A DNA stretch of 64,000 nucleotides from JAFAGX01 sp035622175. GTDB taxonomy: Bacteria > Acidobacteriota > Terriglobia > Terriglobales > Acidobacteriaceae. Shown here in pieces: positions 16,745 through 25,162 of the stretch. The notes below the pieces were generated by a model that was not told where the DNA came from, searched no databases, and saw only the letters and a program-made list of their open reading frames with translations. Location: NCBI GenBank assembly GCA_035622175.1, contig DASPVV010000078.1:41057-105056 (forward strand), given 5' to 3'. The stretch's first letter is position 1, and the number at the start of each line of letters is the position of its first letter. The translations under genes were made by a program, and so were the position numbers.

Positions 16745-17179
16745 ATGCTACGAATCGGCCACGCGCACTACGAAGCTCTCCGCCGTCACGGCGAGGAGAC
16801 GTATCCGCACGAGTGTTGTGGTGTCCTGCTGGGCCGCATGGAGGAAGCTGGGCGCAGGGTGGTCACCTCGATTGCACGTTGCCAGAATACGCGCGAGGAT
16901 TCCCCACAGAACCGCTACCAGATCGATCCCAGGGAGCTGATTCGCATCCAACGCGAGGGACGCGAGCGGCAAGAAGACATCATCGGTTTCTATCATTCCC
17001 ATCCCGACCACGCGGCGCGCTGGTCGCCCACCGATCTGGCGGAAGCCCATTGGTTTGGCTGCTCGTACGTGATTACCAGTGTGGAGAAGGGGAAGGCAGC
17101 GGCTACCAACTCCTTCGAGCTGGCCGGCCGGGATGAACAGGATAAGCAGCTCGTAAGCGAGCCGATCGAAGTCGGATGA
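16745..17179 (+). CDS. mec: JAMM/MPN+ (M67) metalloprotease, Mec type
   Basis: A 144-residue zinc isopeptidase-like enzyme. The JAMM signature is complete: Glu in the HECCGVLLG strand near residue 23, then H84-S-H86-P, Ser94 and Asp97. In the CysO pathway the protease releases cysteine from the carrier's C-terminus. Related JAMM enzymes can also trim carrier precursors, which matters here because the adjacent CysO ends beyond Gly-Gly. It is separated from cysM by 102 bp and from cysO by 49 bp on the same strand. Confidence 0.9.
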   Translation: MLRIGHAHYEALRRHGEETYPHECCGVLLGRMEEAGRRVVTSIARCQNTREDSPQNRYQIDPRELIRIQREGRERQEDIIGFYHSHPDHAARWSPTDLAEAHWFGCSYVITSVEKGKAAATNSFELAGRDEQDKQLVSEPIEVG

Positions 17180-17228
17180 AAGAGGAAAGCTGAATCCTTC
17201 GCCGCTCGTGCGGCATCTTTCTAGGATC

Positions 17229-17510
17229 ATGTCCAAGGTTCATATTCCCGGTCCCTTGCGCCCCTATGCCAGTCAGCAGGCCGATGTTGCCGTGAAGGGC
17301 AACACCGTGGGCGCCGTGCTTTTGGACCTGGTTGCCAGGCACCCCGATCTCAGGCGCCATCTCTATACCGAGGATGGCAGGCTTCGGGCCTTCGTCAATG
17401 TTTACGTGAACGACGAAGACATTCGCTACCTCGAGCGAGAGGCCACGGCGGTGAAGGACAGTGATACGATTTCGATTGTGCCGTCCGTTGCCGGGGGCTG
17501 GCATTGTTGA
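17229..17510 (+). CDS. cysO: CysO/MoaD/ThiS-family sulfur carrier protein with a C-terminal extension
   Basis: A 93-residue beta-grasp carrier. It resembles mycobacterial CysO along its length: PGPLRPYASQ, NTVGAVLLDL, RAFVNVYVNDEDIR, and SDTISIVPSVAGG. The functional carrier needs a free C-terminal Gly-Gly, but here Gly89-Gly90 is followed by Trp-His-Cys before the stop. Processing would therefore be needed before adenylation. The ATG at 17229 gives the usual N-terminus; an AGGA lies very close upstream, so a GTG seven codons earlier is possible. Confidence 0.9.
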   Translation: MSKVHIPGPLRPYASQQADVAVKGNTVGAVLLDLVARHPDLRRHLYTEDGRLRAFVNVYVNDEDIRYLEREATAVKDSDTISIVPSVAGGWHC

Positions 17511-17621
17511 CGATGGATGGGATGGCTGCCGTCCGTATGCCGCAAAGCTTCCGTGGATTGTCCGGATCCGCCTGTCGCGGCTAGTCTCCCCGCATGGGAG
17601 CAAAACGCAGCTGAGGTTCTT

Positions 17622-18797
17622 ATGGCCACTGTTTCCCAACCCCAACCCGAAGGCGCCACCCTCAACCAGGATGAAATTCTTCGTTACTCACGCCACCTGA
17701 TCATGCCCGAGGTGGGCATGGAGGGCCAACAGAAGCTCAAGGCCGCGCGGGTGCTTTTGATTGGCGCGGGCGGGCTGGGTTCCCCGCTGGCACTGTACTT
17801 GGCTGCGGCCGGCGTGGGGACGCTCGGGATGGTCGACTTCGACGTGGTGGATTACACCAATCTGCAGCGCCAGATTGTTCACTCGACCGCCGATGTGGGG
17901 CGCAAGAAGCTGGAATCGGCAAGCGAAAAGCTGAAGGCGATGAATCCGTTTGTCCAGATCCGCCCGTTTGAAACCAAGCTCACCAGCCAGAACGCTCTCG
18001 AGCTGTTTCAGGACTTCGACATCATTGCTGACGGCACAGACAACTTCCCCACCCGTTATCTGGTCAACGATGCCTGCGTGCTCAGCGGCAAGCCCAACGT
18101 CTACGGATCGATTTTCCGCTTTGAAGGCCAGGCCAGTGTGTTTGCTACCGCCCATGGCCCTTGCTATCGCTGCTTGTATCCCGAGCCGCCCCCGCCGGGG
18201 CTGGTTCCATCCTGCGCCGAAGGTGGGGTGTTGGGCATTCTGCCGGGACTGGTCGGGGTCATTCAGGCTACCGAAGTGGTCAAGTTGATCCTGGGCATCG
18301 GCGACCCGCTGATCGGACGCTTGTTGCTGGTCGACGCTTTGGGCTTGAAGTTCCGCGAGCTCAAGCTGCGCAAGAATCCCGATTGCCCCGCCTGTGGCAC
18401 CCATCCCACCCTCACCCAGCTGATCGATTACAATCAGTTTTGCGGAATTCGTGGGGAGGAGAAACAACCTGTGGAAGCGAGCATCCCGGAAATCGAAGTC
18501 GAAGAACTGAAGCGCCGCTTGGATGGCGGGGAAGACCTGTTCATCTTGGACGTGCGCGAGCCGCACGAGTATAAGATCGCAAACCTTGGTGGCCACCTGA
18601 TCCCGCTGAACGAGCTGCCCAGACGGATTCACGAACTCGATTCCAGCCGCGAGATCGTGGCCCACTGCAAGCTGGGAGGCCGCAGCGCCAAAGCGGTCCA
18701 GTTCCTGCGCCAGGCCGGATTCCAGAAGGTCCACAATCTCAAGGGCGGCATCACGGCTTGGGCCGAGCGCATCGATCCGAAGATCCCCAAGTACTGA
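17622..18797 (+). CDS. moeZ: Carrier-protein adenylyltransferase/sulfurtransferase (MoeZ/MoeB-rhodanese fusion)
   Basis: A 391-residue two-domain enzyme. The E1-like domain has the nucleotide motif GAGGLGSP (from residue 48), the Arg-containing NLQRQ, DGTDNFPTRYL, and two zinc CxxC pairs (Cys181/184 and Cys255/258), with Cys198 in PSCAEGG. The rhodanese domain (about 285-391) carries the active loop CKLGGRS with Cys349. It would adenylate the carrier's Gly-Gly end and convert it to a thiocarboxylate. Its position after cysO completes the pathway. The ATG at 17622 follows GAGG; the longer frame upstream is not supported. Confidence 0.93.
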   Translation: MATVSQPQPEGATLNQDEILRYSRHLIMPEVGMEGQQKLKAARVLLIGAGGLGSPLALYLAAAGVGTLGMVDFDVVDYTNLQRQIVHSTADVGRKKLESASEKLKAMNPFVQIRPFETKLTSQNALELFQDFDIIADGTDNFPTRYLVNDACVLSGKPNVYGSIFRFEGQASVFATAHGPCYRCLYPEPPPPGLVPSCAEGGVLGILPGLVGVIQATEVVKLILGIGDPLIGRLLLVDALGLKFRELKLRKNPDCPACGTHPTLTQLIDYNQFCGIRGEEKQPVEASIPEIEVEELKRRLDGGEDLFILDVREPHEYKIANLGGHLIPLNELPRRIHELDSSREIVAHCKLGGRSAKAVQFLRQAGFQKVHNLKGGITAWAERIDPKIPKY

Positions 18798-18809
18798 GGG
18801 TGGTGGGAA

Positions 18810-18836
18810 AAAAATTGGGGAGCCGGGCGCTCCCCC
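18810..18836 (-). terminator. Intrinsic terminator for the minus-strand secreted protein gene
   Basis: A 7-bp perfect stem (GGGGAGC/GCTCCCC) with a 5-nt loop lies 12 bp past the stop of the minus-strand gene. On the minus strand it is followed by a run of seven T within AATTTTTTTCCC. It also separates the convergent moeZ gene. Confidence 0.8.
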
Positions 18837-18847
18837 CTGTTCGATGC

Positions 18848-19243
18848 TTACTTCGACGCGCCACCGGCTTCGCTGGCAGTTTCTTCTCCGAGCACCAGCA
18901 CATACTTCTTGCCCGCAAAACGTATTTGCGAGAGTGAGTGGCTGCCATCCTGATTGCCCAGGACCACCGCTGCATCGGAGTCGGATGCCTTTTCGACATC
19001 GACCCGTCGCGCCGGAGCAGTGGCTACGACCTTTTTCCCTTTGAGGATGTTCAGCTGCACGTTCGCACCCGTGCCTTCCCACTTCAGCGAGTACTCCCCT
19101 GCCGGAATGAGCCGCCCGTTGATGGTCACATCGTTCATTGTGGTGAGGGAGCCCTTGTTGCTGTCACTGGCCGCGAACACGCTTGTCGCCAGCAGCAATA
19201 CCAGTCCCAGCAACAAGCCCTTGGAAACGTATGTGGTCTTCAT
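18848..19243 (-). CDS. Small secreted protein of a family common in Acidobacteria, function unknown
   Basis: A 131-residue protein with a textbook signal peptide (KGLLLGLVLLLATSVFAA). The mature part has TMNDVTINGRLIPAGEYSLKW, a beta-rich stretch with the word PAGEY seen in many small acidobacterial secreted proteins, then a Lys-rich middle and a C-terminal strand IRFAGKKYVLVLGE. It is rich in Ser, Gly and Lys and may form a small beta-barrel. The gene has its own intrinsic terminator. It is transcribed away from the small RNA candidate to its right. Confidence 0.75.
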   Translation of the reverse strand: MKTTYVSKGLLLGLVLLLATSVFAASDSNKGSLTTMNDVTINGRLIPAGEYSLKWEGTGANVQLNILKGKKVVATAPARRVDVEKASDSDAAVVLGNQDGSHSLSQIRFAGKKYVLVLGEETASEAGGASK

Positions 19244-19316
19244 TTGGTTCTCCTTTTTTGTCTTCCCGAATAGCGTCGGGAACCGGCTCTGGGCGGCTTG
19301 GCTTGCCTAAAAAGAC

Positions 19317-19344
19317 TTGCGTTTCTTCCCCGAAGGCCTACAAT
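19317..19344 (+). promoter_or_regulatory. Sigma70-type promoter of the candidate small RNA
   Basis: TTGCGT and TACAAT are separated by 16 bp. Transcription would start near 19351. No protein gene follows on this strand for 2.6 kb. Confidence 0.5.
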
Positions 19345-19350
19345 CATGCC

Positions 19351-19501
19351 GCGGGGTTCGTCAGAAAAGCGTTCGGGCCAGAGGCCTCTGCGCTCTCTTG
19401 AAATAGGGATTGTGCTCACCAGGGCCGCCAAACCGAAAGTGAGTTCAATCCCTCAACCCCTACAACGAAAAGCTGGGCCAGCTGGTCAGCCCAGCTTTTT
19501 T
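19351..19501 (+). ncRNA. Candidate structured small RNA of about 150 nt (unknown class)
   Basis: This stretch sits between a promoter-like sequence and a strong terminator and has extensive self-pairing. GGGGTT (19353-19358) pairs with AACCCC (19455-19460). AGGGATTG (19405-19412) pairs with CAATCCCT (19446-19453), one base from the first helix, so the two could stack. CTCAC (19415-19419) pairs with GTGAG (19439-19443) above a 2x2 internal loop, leaving a 19-nt purine-rich terminal loop. A palindromic AGAGGCCTCT sits in the side arm. The only frame starting inside has no stop before the terminator, arguing against a peptide. It does not match 4.5S, RNase P or tmRNA hallmarks. Confidence 0.55.
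19468..19501 (+). terminator. Strong intrinsic terminator
   Basis: An 11-bp perfect stem (AAAAGCTGGGC/GCCCAGCTTTT) with a 10-nt loop ends in six consecutive T. It closes the small RNA candidate. Confidence 0.8.
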
Positions 19502-19890
19502 GCTACCGTAATCAGATACGTTGCCGCGCGTTTAAAAGTTCTGTTTCGCTCAAATCCATAGTCACGGCGTTGGACGCATCGCGCGCGCGGTTGTTAGCAA
19601 TCCCTCCCTGTAACAAGGTGTAATGTTTTGTGAATCCCTGCGCGCGATTGTGACAACCTGTCGAATCCTCGCGCCCACAGGGCGTTTCCTCGTTCTCTTG
19701 CATGCCGGAGGCCATTAGAGGGCCATGAGGAGATGCGATAAAGTCTTCCCCGCAAGGGGGCTGCGCGGGGAGTTCCATGGGCAGAGCTGTTCACGGCTGG
19801 GATCGAGCGTGCGAAAGCGGACACTGTTCGAGCGGCGCATTCAGAGCACTCGGTGAATTGGGAACGGCCCGCACAGGATGCGAGGCGGGC
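19502..19890. other. Gene-free interval
   Basis: About 390 bp between the terminator and the convergent downstream gene. Open frames here are short and lack ribosome-binding sites. A short Gly-rich inverted stretch (CCCCGCAAGGGGG) is at about 19749. Nothing else is recognised. Confidence 0.4.
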
Positions 19891-20970
19891 TCAGGGTTTG
19901 GTCGGATCGTGGCTAGGTGTCTTCGGCGTTAACTTCCGAATGATAAATTCCTGCATCACATTGGTGAGGGCAGTGGCCGCAATCCCGATCGCCGCGTTTT
20001 CGAAGGTTAATTCCGCTCCATCCCGATCTTGGGCTGGATAGTAGATGTTTGAAATACCACCTGAAGCCAGGCTTCCCAGGATATTTGAATAATTCGGCTG
20101 CCATCGTCGATTGTCGCCCTTGCAAATCAGGGAAGTGGCCATGGCGTACAGAAAGCGTGATCGTATGCTGCCGGTTCCCTTGTAGAAATAGCGCGGATCT
20201 TGTTTCAGAAGCCACGGCAGAATTGCGCCTCCGATATAGGTGCCGGAAACCGTGTCGGCGTAGCCGGCGCCGTAGCGCTTGGCATAACCTTTAAACCCCT
20301 GCCCATATCCAATGAAGTGATTTTGCGCCTGCTCTATGCCGGCGATGGCCCCCACCATACCGAAGGTAACCGGATCGATCACCGTCTTCCAGGCGAGCTG
20401 GAACTTTTGTTTCGGGCTCAAGGGAACGGCGTTGGGGATGTAGGTGACATAGAAATTGGGAATCACGCCGAGCACACGCTGCTTCTCTTCCACCTTGATT
20501 TGCTCTTCGGCCACCTCGCTCGGCGTGAGTCCGACCTGCACGTCGGTGTTAGCGGCAGCAATCTTCATCACGATCTGCGGTTCCGTCTCGAACTCTCCCG
20601 GATGCAGGATTCCCGGGATGATCTGGGTCTCGAAGCCCTCCCACGTAATGGAAAGCTGGAATGGTCCGGGAGCGATGTTGGTGAAACAGAATTGCCCATC
20701 GGCGCCGGTGAGCACGTCTCGAGGTTGGGATTGACCTTCACCCGTAAGCCTCACCTGGGCTCCGGCGATGACCGCTCCGGTTTCGTCCACCACGTCACCC
20801 CGGATGCCTCCGGACAATCGCGGAGCGGACAGGGAGTCGCAGGCGGAGGTTACTGCCGCCGGTTGCGAATTCGGCAGGGGCGTGGATGGAGAGGTCTGTC
20901 CTTGGCCGGACAATGCCCCGCCCGAGCCGATCAACGCAAGAACAATGAGTCCAGACCTGAACCGAAGCAT
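19891..20970 (-). CDS. Secreted protein with carboxypeptidase-regulatory-like domain
   Basis: A 359-residue exported protein. A signal peptide (SGLIVLALIGSGGALSGQGQ) is followed by a CarboxypepD_reg-like domain (about residues 55-125) with GDVVDETGAVIAGAQVRL and GQFCFTNIAPGPFQLS, the same fold that opens the two TonB receptors in this window. The C-terminal 200 residues form a separate conserved-looking region with KRYGAGYADTVSGTYIGGAILP and QDPRYFYKGTGS, and no known catalytic motif. The internal Met starting the signal peptide is used. It may act at the outer membrane or surface; function unknown. Confidence 0.75.
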   Translation of the reverse strand: MLRFRSGLIVLALIGSGGALSGQGQTSPSTPLPNSQPAAVTSACDSLSAPRLSGGIRGDVVDETGAVIAGAQVRLTGEGQSQPRDVLTGADGQFCFTNIAPGPFQLSITWEGFETQIIPGILHPGEFETEPQIVMKIAAANTDVQVGLTPSEVAEEQIKVEEKQRVLGVIPNFYVTYIPNAVPLSPKQKFQLAWKTVIDPVTFGMVGAIAGIEQAQNHFIGYGQGFKGYAKRYGAGYADTVSGTYIGGAILPWLLKQDPRYFYKGTGSIRSRFLYAMATSLICKGDNRRWQPNYSNILGSLASGGISNIYYPAQDRDGAELTFENAAIGIAATALTNVMQEFIIRKLTPKTPSHDPTKP

Positions 20971-21365
20971 AAACCTCTTCACTTTACCCTCTTCCGCATT
21001 TCCCGTCCAAATCACCAAAGTTGATCCCTTTCCGTACCCCTGGTGCCGAAACCGAAGCTGGTTCAGCCCCCTTCCGCCCCCACGAATGGCGTTGTCCGAA
21101 GTCCAGGTTACCGAGGTGATGTGGATGCTGATGCCGTCGTTCCGCTGTCCGTTGCCCGGGAGTTCTGTGTCGACCGGGAACGAAAAGGAAAAAGAAGAGG
21201 TGGGGGTGAACTCAGGAGCGAGTCGTCACGGCACTCGAACGATCGAGCGCGATCCCGCAGAAGTCCCTGGCGAGCAGCAGAGCGACGTCCGAAGCCAGAG
21301 GGTGCCGCATCGCCGGAGGTCGCCTACTTTGCCCCTCCCGATGGAAGAACGTTCCGGATCTGTCG
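20971..21365. other. Gene-free interval
   Basis: About 395 bp between two minus-strand genes. Several overlapping open frames exist but none has a ribosome-binding site, hydrophobic pattern or recognisable motif. Promoter elements for the leftward gene must lie at its left end, but none stands out. Confidence 0.35.
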
Positions 21366-21653
21366 CTAGTCTCGGGCGCGGAGGATGAGAGCTTGACGAT
21401 ATCCGCGCCGGTAGCCTTCCCGAAACGCTGCGCGGTTCTCCTCGCTGGCCCAACGTCCGGCCGCGCTGCGCGGTTCATTGCCATTTCTGGCGGCCAGCTG
21501 TCCGAGATACAAACCATCGCGAAATGGCGCGCTGTTTTCCATCAAGGCGCTGGCATTCGAATGGATCGATCGCGCGCGCATCGCGCTCCTCACCGTGGCT
21601 GCCGAGCCCGCGCTCAGCGCGATCGCAAGTATATACAGGCTGATCGTTCTCAT
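21366..21653 (-). CDS. Small secreted protein, function unknown
   Basis: A 95-residue protein with a signal peptide (MRTISLYILAIALSAGSAAT). The mature part is short and strongly basic, with DGLYLGQLAARNG followed by EENRAAFREGYRRGYRQAL. The repeated Tyr-Arg pattern in this last helix suggests nucleic-acid or membrane-surface contact, but this is only a composition argument. It is transcribed away from the histidine kinase operon. Confidence 0.6.
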   Translation of the reverse strand: MRTISLYILAIALSAGSAATVRSAMRARSIHSNASALMENSAPFRDGLYLGQLAARNGNEPRSAAGRWASEENRAAFREGYRRGYRQALILRARD

Positions 21654-21852
21654 GGTTGCTCACCTTTAGTTGTAATGAACCGACACGCTGGATTGGACGA
21701 GAAATCACGAATCCTGGGAGTAAGAAGTGGGTGAGCTGGCGGTAAACTCTGATGCAAGGCGGATGCCTCCGCCAAGCGATCGCCCATGCGCTTACGAATT
21801 CCGCGGTTGCGGAGGAGAAAACTGCGCTGCCCGGGCGCGGTCGTTAAGATGG

Positions 21853-21868
21853 TTTACACGGAATTTAC
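21853..21868 (+). promoter_or_regulatory. TTTAC-N6-TTTAC direct repeat upstream of the kinase operon (CpxR-box-like)
   Basis: Two exact TTTAC pentamers are 11 bp apart, 124 bp before the kinase start. Read on the other strand this is GTAAA-N6-GTAAA, close to the GTAAA-N5-GTAAA box known for CpxR. The same 11-bp repeat with the same orientation relative to the gene recurs near 27.0 and 27.6 kb. The rest of the 21654-21991 gap holds no gene; a single further GTAAA is at 21742-21746. Confidence 0.5.
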
Positions 21869-21991
21869 ATCCCGCCGTCGGGCGGTACCCTAAACTAGGA
21901 GTGGCAGAAAGGCCGCGAACCGGATCGGCCCGGCCCCTTACAATGCCCCCAATGCAGATGACGGTTACAAAACTGCGCGGCTCTTGGCATC

Positions 21992-23962
21992 GTGAAACAT
22001 CCCTTTAAGAATGTTCGCTGGTACATTCTGCTCCTCGGGTTGGCAGCGGCTCTGATCCTGCTGGCGGTGTTCGAATACCGCTCGACTCGCCAGTTGAGCG
22101 ACGCCACTTCCGATGAAATGCGGGCCACGCTGCACGCGGCACTCATGGATTTTCGACGGGGGCTCGAGAATGAACTTGTTCCCATCAGCCGTGATCTCCA
22201 ACCCGCGCTCGACGGGCAGCGACAGGATTACTTACAGCAACTTGCCGGCGGATTTGCGGAGTGGCGACGAACGGCGGCTCATCCCGATTTGGTCAGCGGT
22301 GTTTTTGTGGGGCGCTTGGTCGGTCGAGAGGACTCCGCCTGTCTGCGACTCGACGCGGCTCGTGGCGAATTTCTATCGGTCCCATGGCCTTCAGAGTTTG
22401 CCGCCTTGCGCACAGAGCTCGAGAGAATGTCCCCGAATCCCCTTCGCAACCCGCATGAATTTGCTGCGGGAGATGAACCTGGGCCGCGACCGCCCTTGCC
22501 GCCTGGTTTTCGAGGGGCGCCGCCATGGTGGATTGACGAACAGGTGCCGGCCTTGGTGCACCTCCATGCGCCGGCGGGCGCGGGTGTCCGTCCGCAGGGA
22601 AAACCGCCGGAGGCAACCTGGGTCATCGTTCCACTCGATCGCGACGTGTTGGTAAAACAAGTTTTTCGAGAACTGGCGCAACGCTATTTCAGTGGAAACG
22701 ACGGCTTGGACTACCGGATCGCGGTGCTGAGTGGCACCGAAGGCCAACCACCCATTTACTCCTCGGAAGCAGGACCGCTCGGAAGCGAGGGCAGATTTGC
22801 TCCCGATGCGGCGCTCCCTTTGTTTGGTCCTCCGCTGCTCGCCGGCCTCCCAACCTCGACCGGGACGAAGCCTCTTCTTCCTACGGACCAGCTGGCGAGC
22901 GAAGCCGGACCAAGGCCGGGCGAGCCGCAAGCAGGGAAAGGCCCTAGCGTTGCACCCTTTCCCATGGGGCCGCCGCTCGACGCTGATTCTCCCACTCCTC
23001 CGCCGGGCGGGCCCGGCGATCGCTTCCGGCTCGAGTGGATTCGCTACAGCCCGCAAGAACGGGACTGGATGGTGGTTGCTCAACACCGCAAAGGTTCTCT
23101 CGAGGCAGCGGTTTCCGCCATTTTCTATCGCAACCTGGCGATCAACTTCGGCGTATTGCTGGTCCTGGCGGTGACCACCGGCTTGATCATCCTCACCAGC
23201 GCGCGAGCCCGCCGGTTGGCGCAACTGCAGGTCGATTTCGTGGCTGGAGTGTCGCACGAGTTGCGTACGCCCCTCACCGGCATTGTCGCCGCGGCCGAGA
23301 ACCTCCAGGACGGGCTTGTCGAAAGCAAGCAGCAGTTGATGCGCTACGGCACCGCCATTTTGGATCAGGCCCACCAGTTGAGCGAGCGCATCGAACAGAT
23401 CCTGATGTTCTCAGCGATCGAAAAGGGACGGCAGCGATATCAGCTCGCGCCGACGCAGGTGGCAGAGGTCATCGCCGCCAGCCTAAAAAACACCGGGAGC
23501 TTGATTCGGTCGGCGGGCATCACCGTGGAGCGGGTGCTTGCGCCGGATTTGCCGCAAGTGAATGCCGACTTCCAAGCCCTGTCCTGTTGTCTGGAGAATC
23601 TGATTACCAATGCGGTCAAGTATGGCGGCGAAAAGCGTTGGCTGGGAGTACGCGCCTTGGTTGCGGTTTCTCCCCAGCATGAGAAGGAAATCTGTATCAC
23701 CATCGAAGACCATGGCATCGGGATTGATGCCGCAGATTTAAAGGAGATCTTCGTGCCCTTCTATCGAAGTCCAGCAGTGGCTGCGGCACAAATCCACGGG
23801 AATGGCTTGGGGCTGCCGCTGGCCGCGAGAATCGCCGAGGCCATGGGAGGCCGGCTGCGCGTCGAGAGCGTGCCGGGGAAGGGCAGTCGCTTTACGCTAC
23901 ACTTGCCCGTCCTAGAGAGCCAACCGGTCGCCACCGCTTCCCGCGTGAATTCCGGGTCGTGA
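21992..23962 (+). CDS. Membrane sensor histidine kinase
   Basis: A 656-residue kinase. TM1 is near residues 10-28 and TM2 near 384-402, framing a large extracytoplasmic sensor of about 350 residues. That sensor has no recognised fold and ends in an unusual Pro/Gly-rich stretch (about residues 280-345). No HAMP domain is visible: TM2 runs within some 20 residues into HisKA, with the phospho-accepting His422 in VSHELRTPLTG. The ATPase domain has the N box (LENLITNAVKYG), G1 (EDHGIGID), F box and G2 (GNGLGLPLA). The start is GTG. The response regulator gene follows 10 bp later, so the pair is cotranscribed. Confidence 0.93.
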   Translation: MKHPFKNVRWYILLLGLAAALILLAVFEYRSTRQLSDATSDEMRATLHAALMDFRRGLENELVPISRDLQPALDGQRQDYLQQLAGGFAEWRRTAAHPDLVSGVFVGRLVGREDSACLRLDAARGEFLSVPWPSEFAALRTELERMSPNPLRNPHEFAAGDEPGPRPPLPPGFRGAPPWWIDEQVPALVHLHAPAGAGVRPQGKPPEATWVIVPLDRDVLVKQVFRELAQRYFSGNDGLDYRIAVLSGTEGQPPIYSSEAGPLGSEGRFAPDAALPLFGPPLLAGLPTSTGTKPLLPTDQLASEAGPRPGEPQAGKGPSVAPFPMGPPLDADSPTPPPGGPGDRFRLEWIRYSPQERDWMVVAQHRKGSLEAAVSAIFYRNLAINFGVLLVLAVTTGLIILTSARARRLAQLQVDFVAGVSHELRTPLTGIVAAAENLQDGLVESKQQLMRYGTAILDQAHQLSERIEQILMFSAIEKGRQRYQLAPTQVAEVIAASLKNTGSLIRSAGITVERVLAPDLPQVNADFQALSCCLENLITNAVKYGGEKRWLGVRALVAVSPQHEKEICITIEDHGIGIDAADLKEIFVPFYRSPAVAAAQIHGNGLGLPLAARIAEAMGGRLRVESVPGKGSRFTLHLPVLESQPVATASRVNSGS

Positions 23963-23972
23963 CGGTCAATCG

Positions 23973-24671
23973 ATGGACGAGAAGATCCTTGTAGTCGAAG
24001 ACGACCAGGTGATTCGCATGACGCTCGGAGACCGTTTGCAAAGCGAAGGTTATTCTGTCGACTTTGCTGCTGACGGGGAGGAGGGTGTACGAAAGGCCAG
24101 ACAGAATGCGAGCGATCTGATTGTTTTGGACATCATGTTGCCGCGCAAAAACGGCTTCGATGTCTGCCGCGACCTGCGCATGGCCGGCGTGATGACGCCG
24201 ATCCTGATGCTGACCGCCCGCGGCCAAACCATCGACAAGGTGCTGGGACTGAAGATCGGCGCCGATGACTATCTGACCAAGCCATTCGACGCGATGGAAC
24301 TGCTGGCACGCATCGAAGCACTGCTGCGGCGTGCGAAGCCGCCGGCAGCCGCCTCCGGCATCCACAAGTTCGGCCCAATCGAAATCGACCTTCGGGGGAC
24401 CACCGTGTCGCGCAAAGGCAAAATCGTTCCCCTTTCCGCCCGGGAGTTCCAACTTCTGCGTTACCTGGTGGAACACCGTGACACCACCCTGTCGCGCGAG
24501 GTGTTGCTGAAGGACGTGTGGTCCTACAGCACCGACGCGTTTACCCGAACCGTCGATGTTCACGTCGCCAGCCTGCGCCAAAAGCTCGAACCGGACCCCA
24601 AGCACCCCTCCCTGATCGTAACCGTGCCCGGTCTGGGATATAAGTTCGTCTCCAACGCCCGCTCCAACTAA
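23973..24671 (+). CDS. OmpR/PhoB-family response regulator
   Basis: A 232-residue two-domain regulator. The receiver has the acidic pair VVEDD, the phospho-Asp in LDIMLPRKNG, Thr in MLTARG and Lys in YLTKPFD. The winged-helix effector (about 130-232) has VPLSAREFQLLRYLVEH, the recognition region RTVDVHVASLRQKLE and the closing VPGLGYKF. Such regulators bind direct repeats of 10-11 bp, matching the repeats upstream of this operon and of two other units nearby. It overlaps nothing and ends near a weak 5-bp hairpin (24674-24687). Confidence 0.95.
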   Translation: MDEKILVVEDDQVIRMTLGDRLQSEGYSVDFAADGEEGVRKARQNASDLIVLDIMLPRKNGFDVCRDLRMAGVMTPILMLTARGQTIDKVLGLKIGADDYLTKPFDAMELLARIEALLRRAKPPAAASGIHKFGPIEIDLRGTTVSRKGKIVPLSAREFQLLRYLVEHRDTTLSREVLLKDVWSYSTDAFTRTVDVHVASLRQKLEPDPKHPSLIVTVPGLGYKFVSNARSN

Positions 24672-24859
24672 CTGAGTGAATCCACTCCTGTTGAGTTGCC
24701 TCTTTGGGCGCAGTTGGGCGCAACAACGCCGCTCGCCGGTCATGTGTGAATGCATCCCGAGCGTGAGGCGCGCCGCTGTTTTTCGGCTGTTTTCGACTCT
24801 GGCGTGTCGATCAGAATCGTACTCCTTTCCATTCAACGGAAATCAGCATAGAATTGGTT

Positions 24860-25162
24860 GTGATCCGGTCCTTCCGCTGTGCCGATACCGAGCGCCTCTT
24901 CCACCGTGAGTCGGTGCGCCGGTTCAAGGCGGTTGAGCGACAGGCACTTAGGAAGCTGGACTTGCTCGACGCTGCGCCGGACCTGAGAACACTTTCGACG
25001 CTTCCAGGAAACCGACTGGAGAAATTGAAGGGTGACAGAGAAGGGCAGTACGGCATTCGCATCAACGATCAGTGGCGTATTTGCTTTGTGTGGCGCCAGG
25101 GGTACGCCTACGAGGTCGAGATTGTGGATTACCACAAGGGGAAGCGATGGCAAAGAAACTGA
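24860..25162 (+). CDS. higB: HigB-type toxin (RelE/ParE superfamily)
   Basis: A 100-residue toxin of the HigB/killer-protein family, which in this superfamily cleaves mRNA on the ribosome. Typical blocks are IRSFRCADTERLF at the N-terminus, ALRKLDLLDAAPDL, LPGNRLEKLKGDREGQYGIRINDQWRICFVW, and EIVDYHKG near the end. The toxin gene precedes the antitoxin, which is the hig order and unusual among type II systems. A GTG start is chosen by homology; a TTG two codons earlier is possible. The antitoxin frame overlaps the last 16 nt. Confidence 0.92.
   Translation: MIRSFRCADTERLFHRESVRRFKAVERQALRKLDLLDAAPDLRTLSTLPGNRLEKLKGDREGQYGIRINDQWRICFVWRQGYAYEVEIVDYHKGKRWQRN

Noticed and set aside
17688..19082. 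464-codon antisense frame over moeZ
   Set aside because: Mirror of the moeZ coding strand, spanning two genes and a terminator.
19351..19501. SRP (4.5S) RNA, tmRNA or RNase P identity for the structured RNA
   Set aside because: None of the diagnostic conserved words of these RNAs is found and the length does not fit tmRNA or RNase P.
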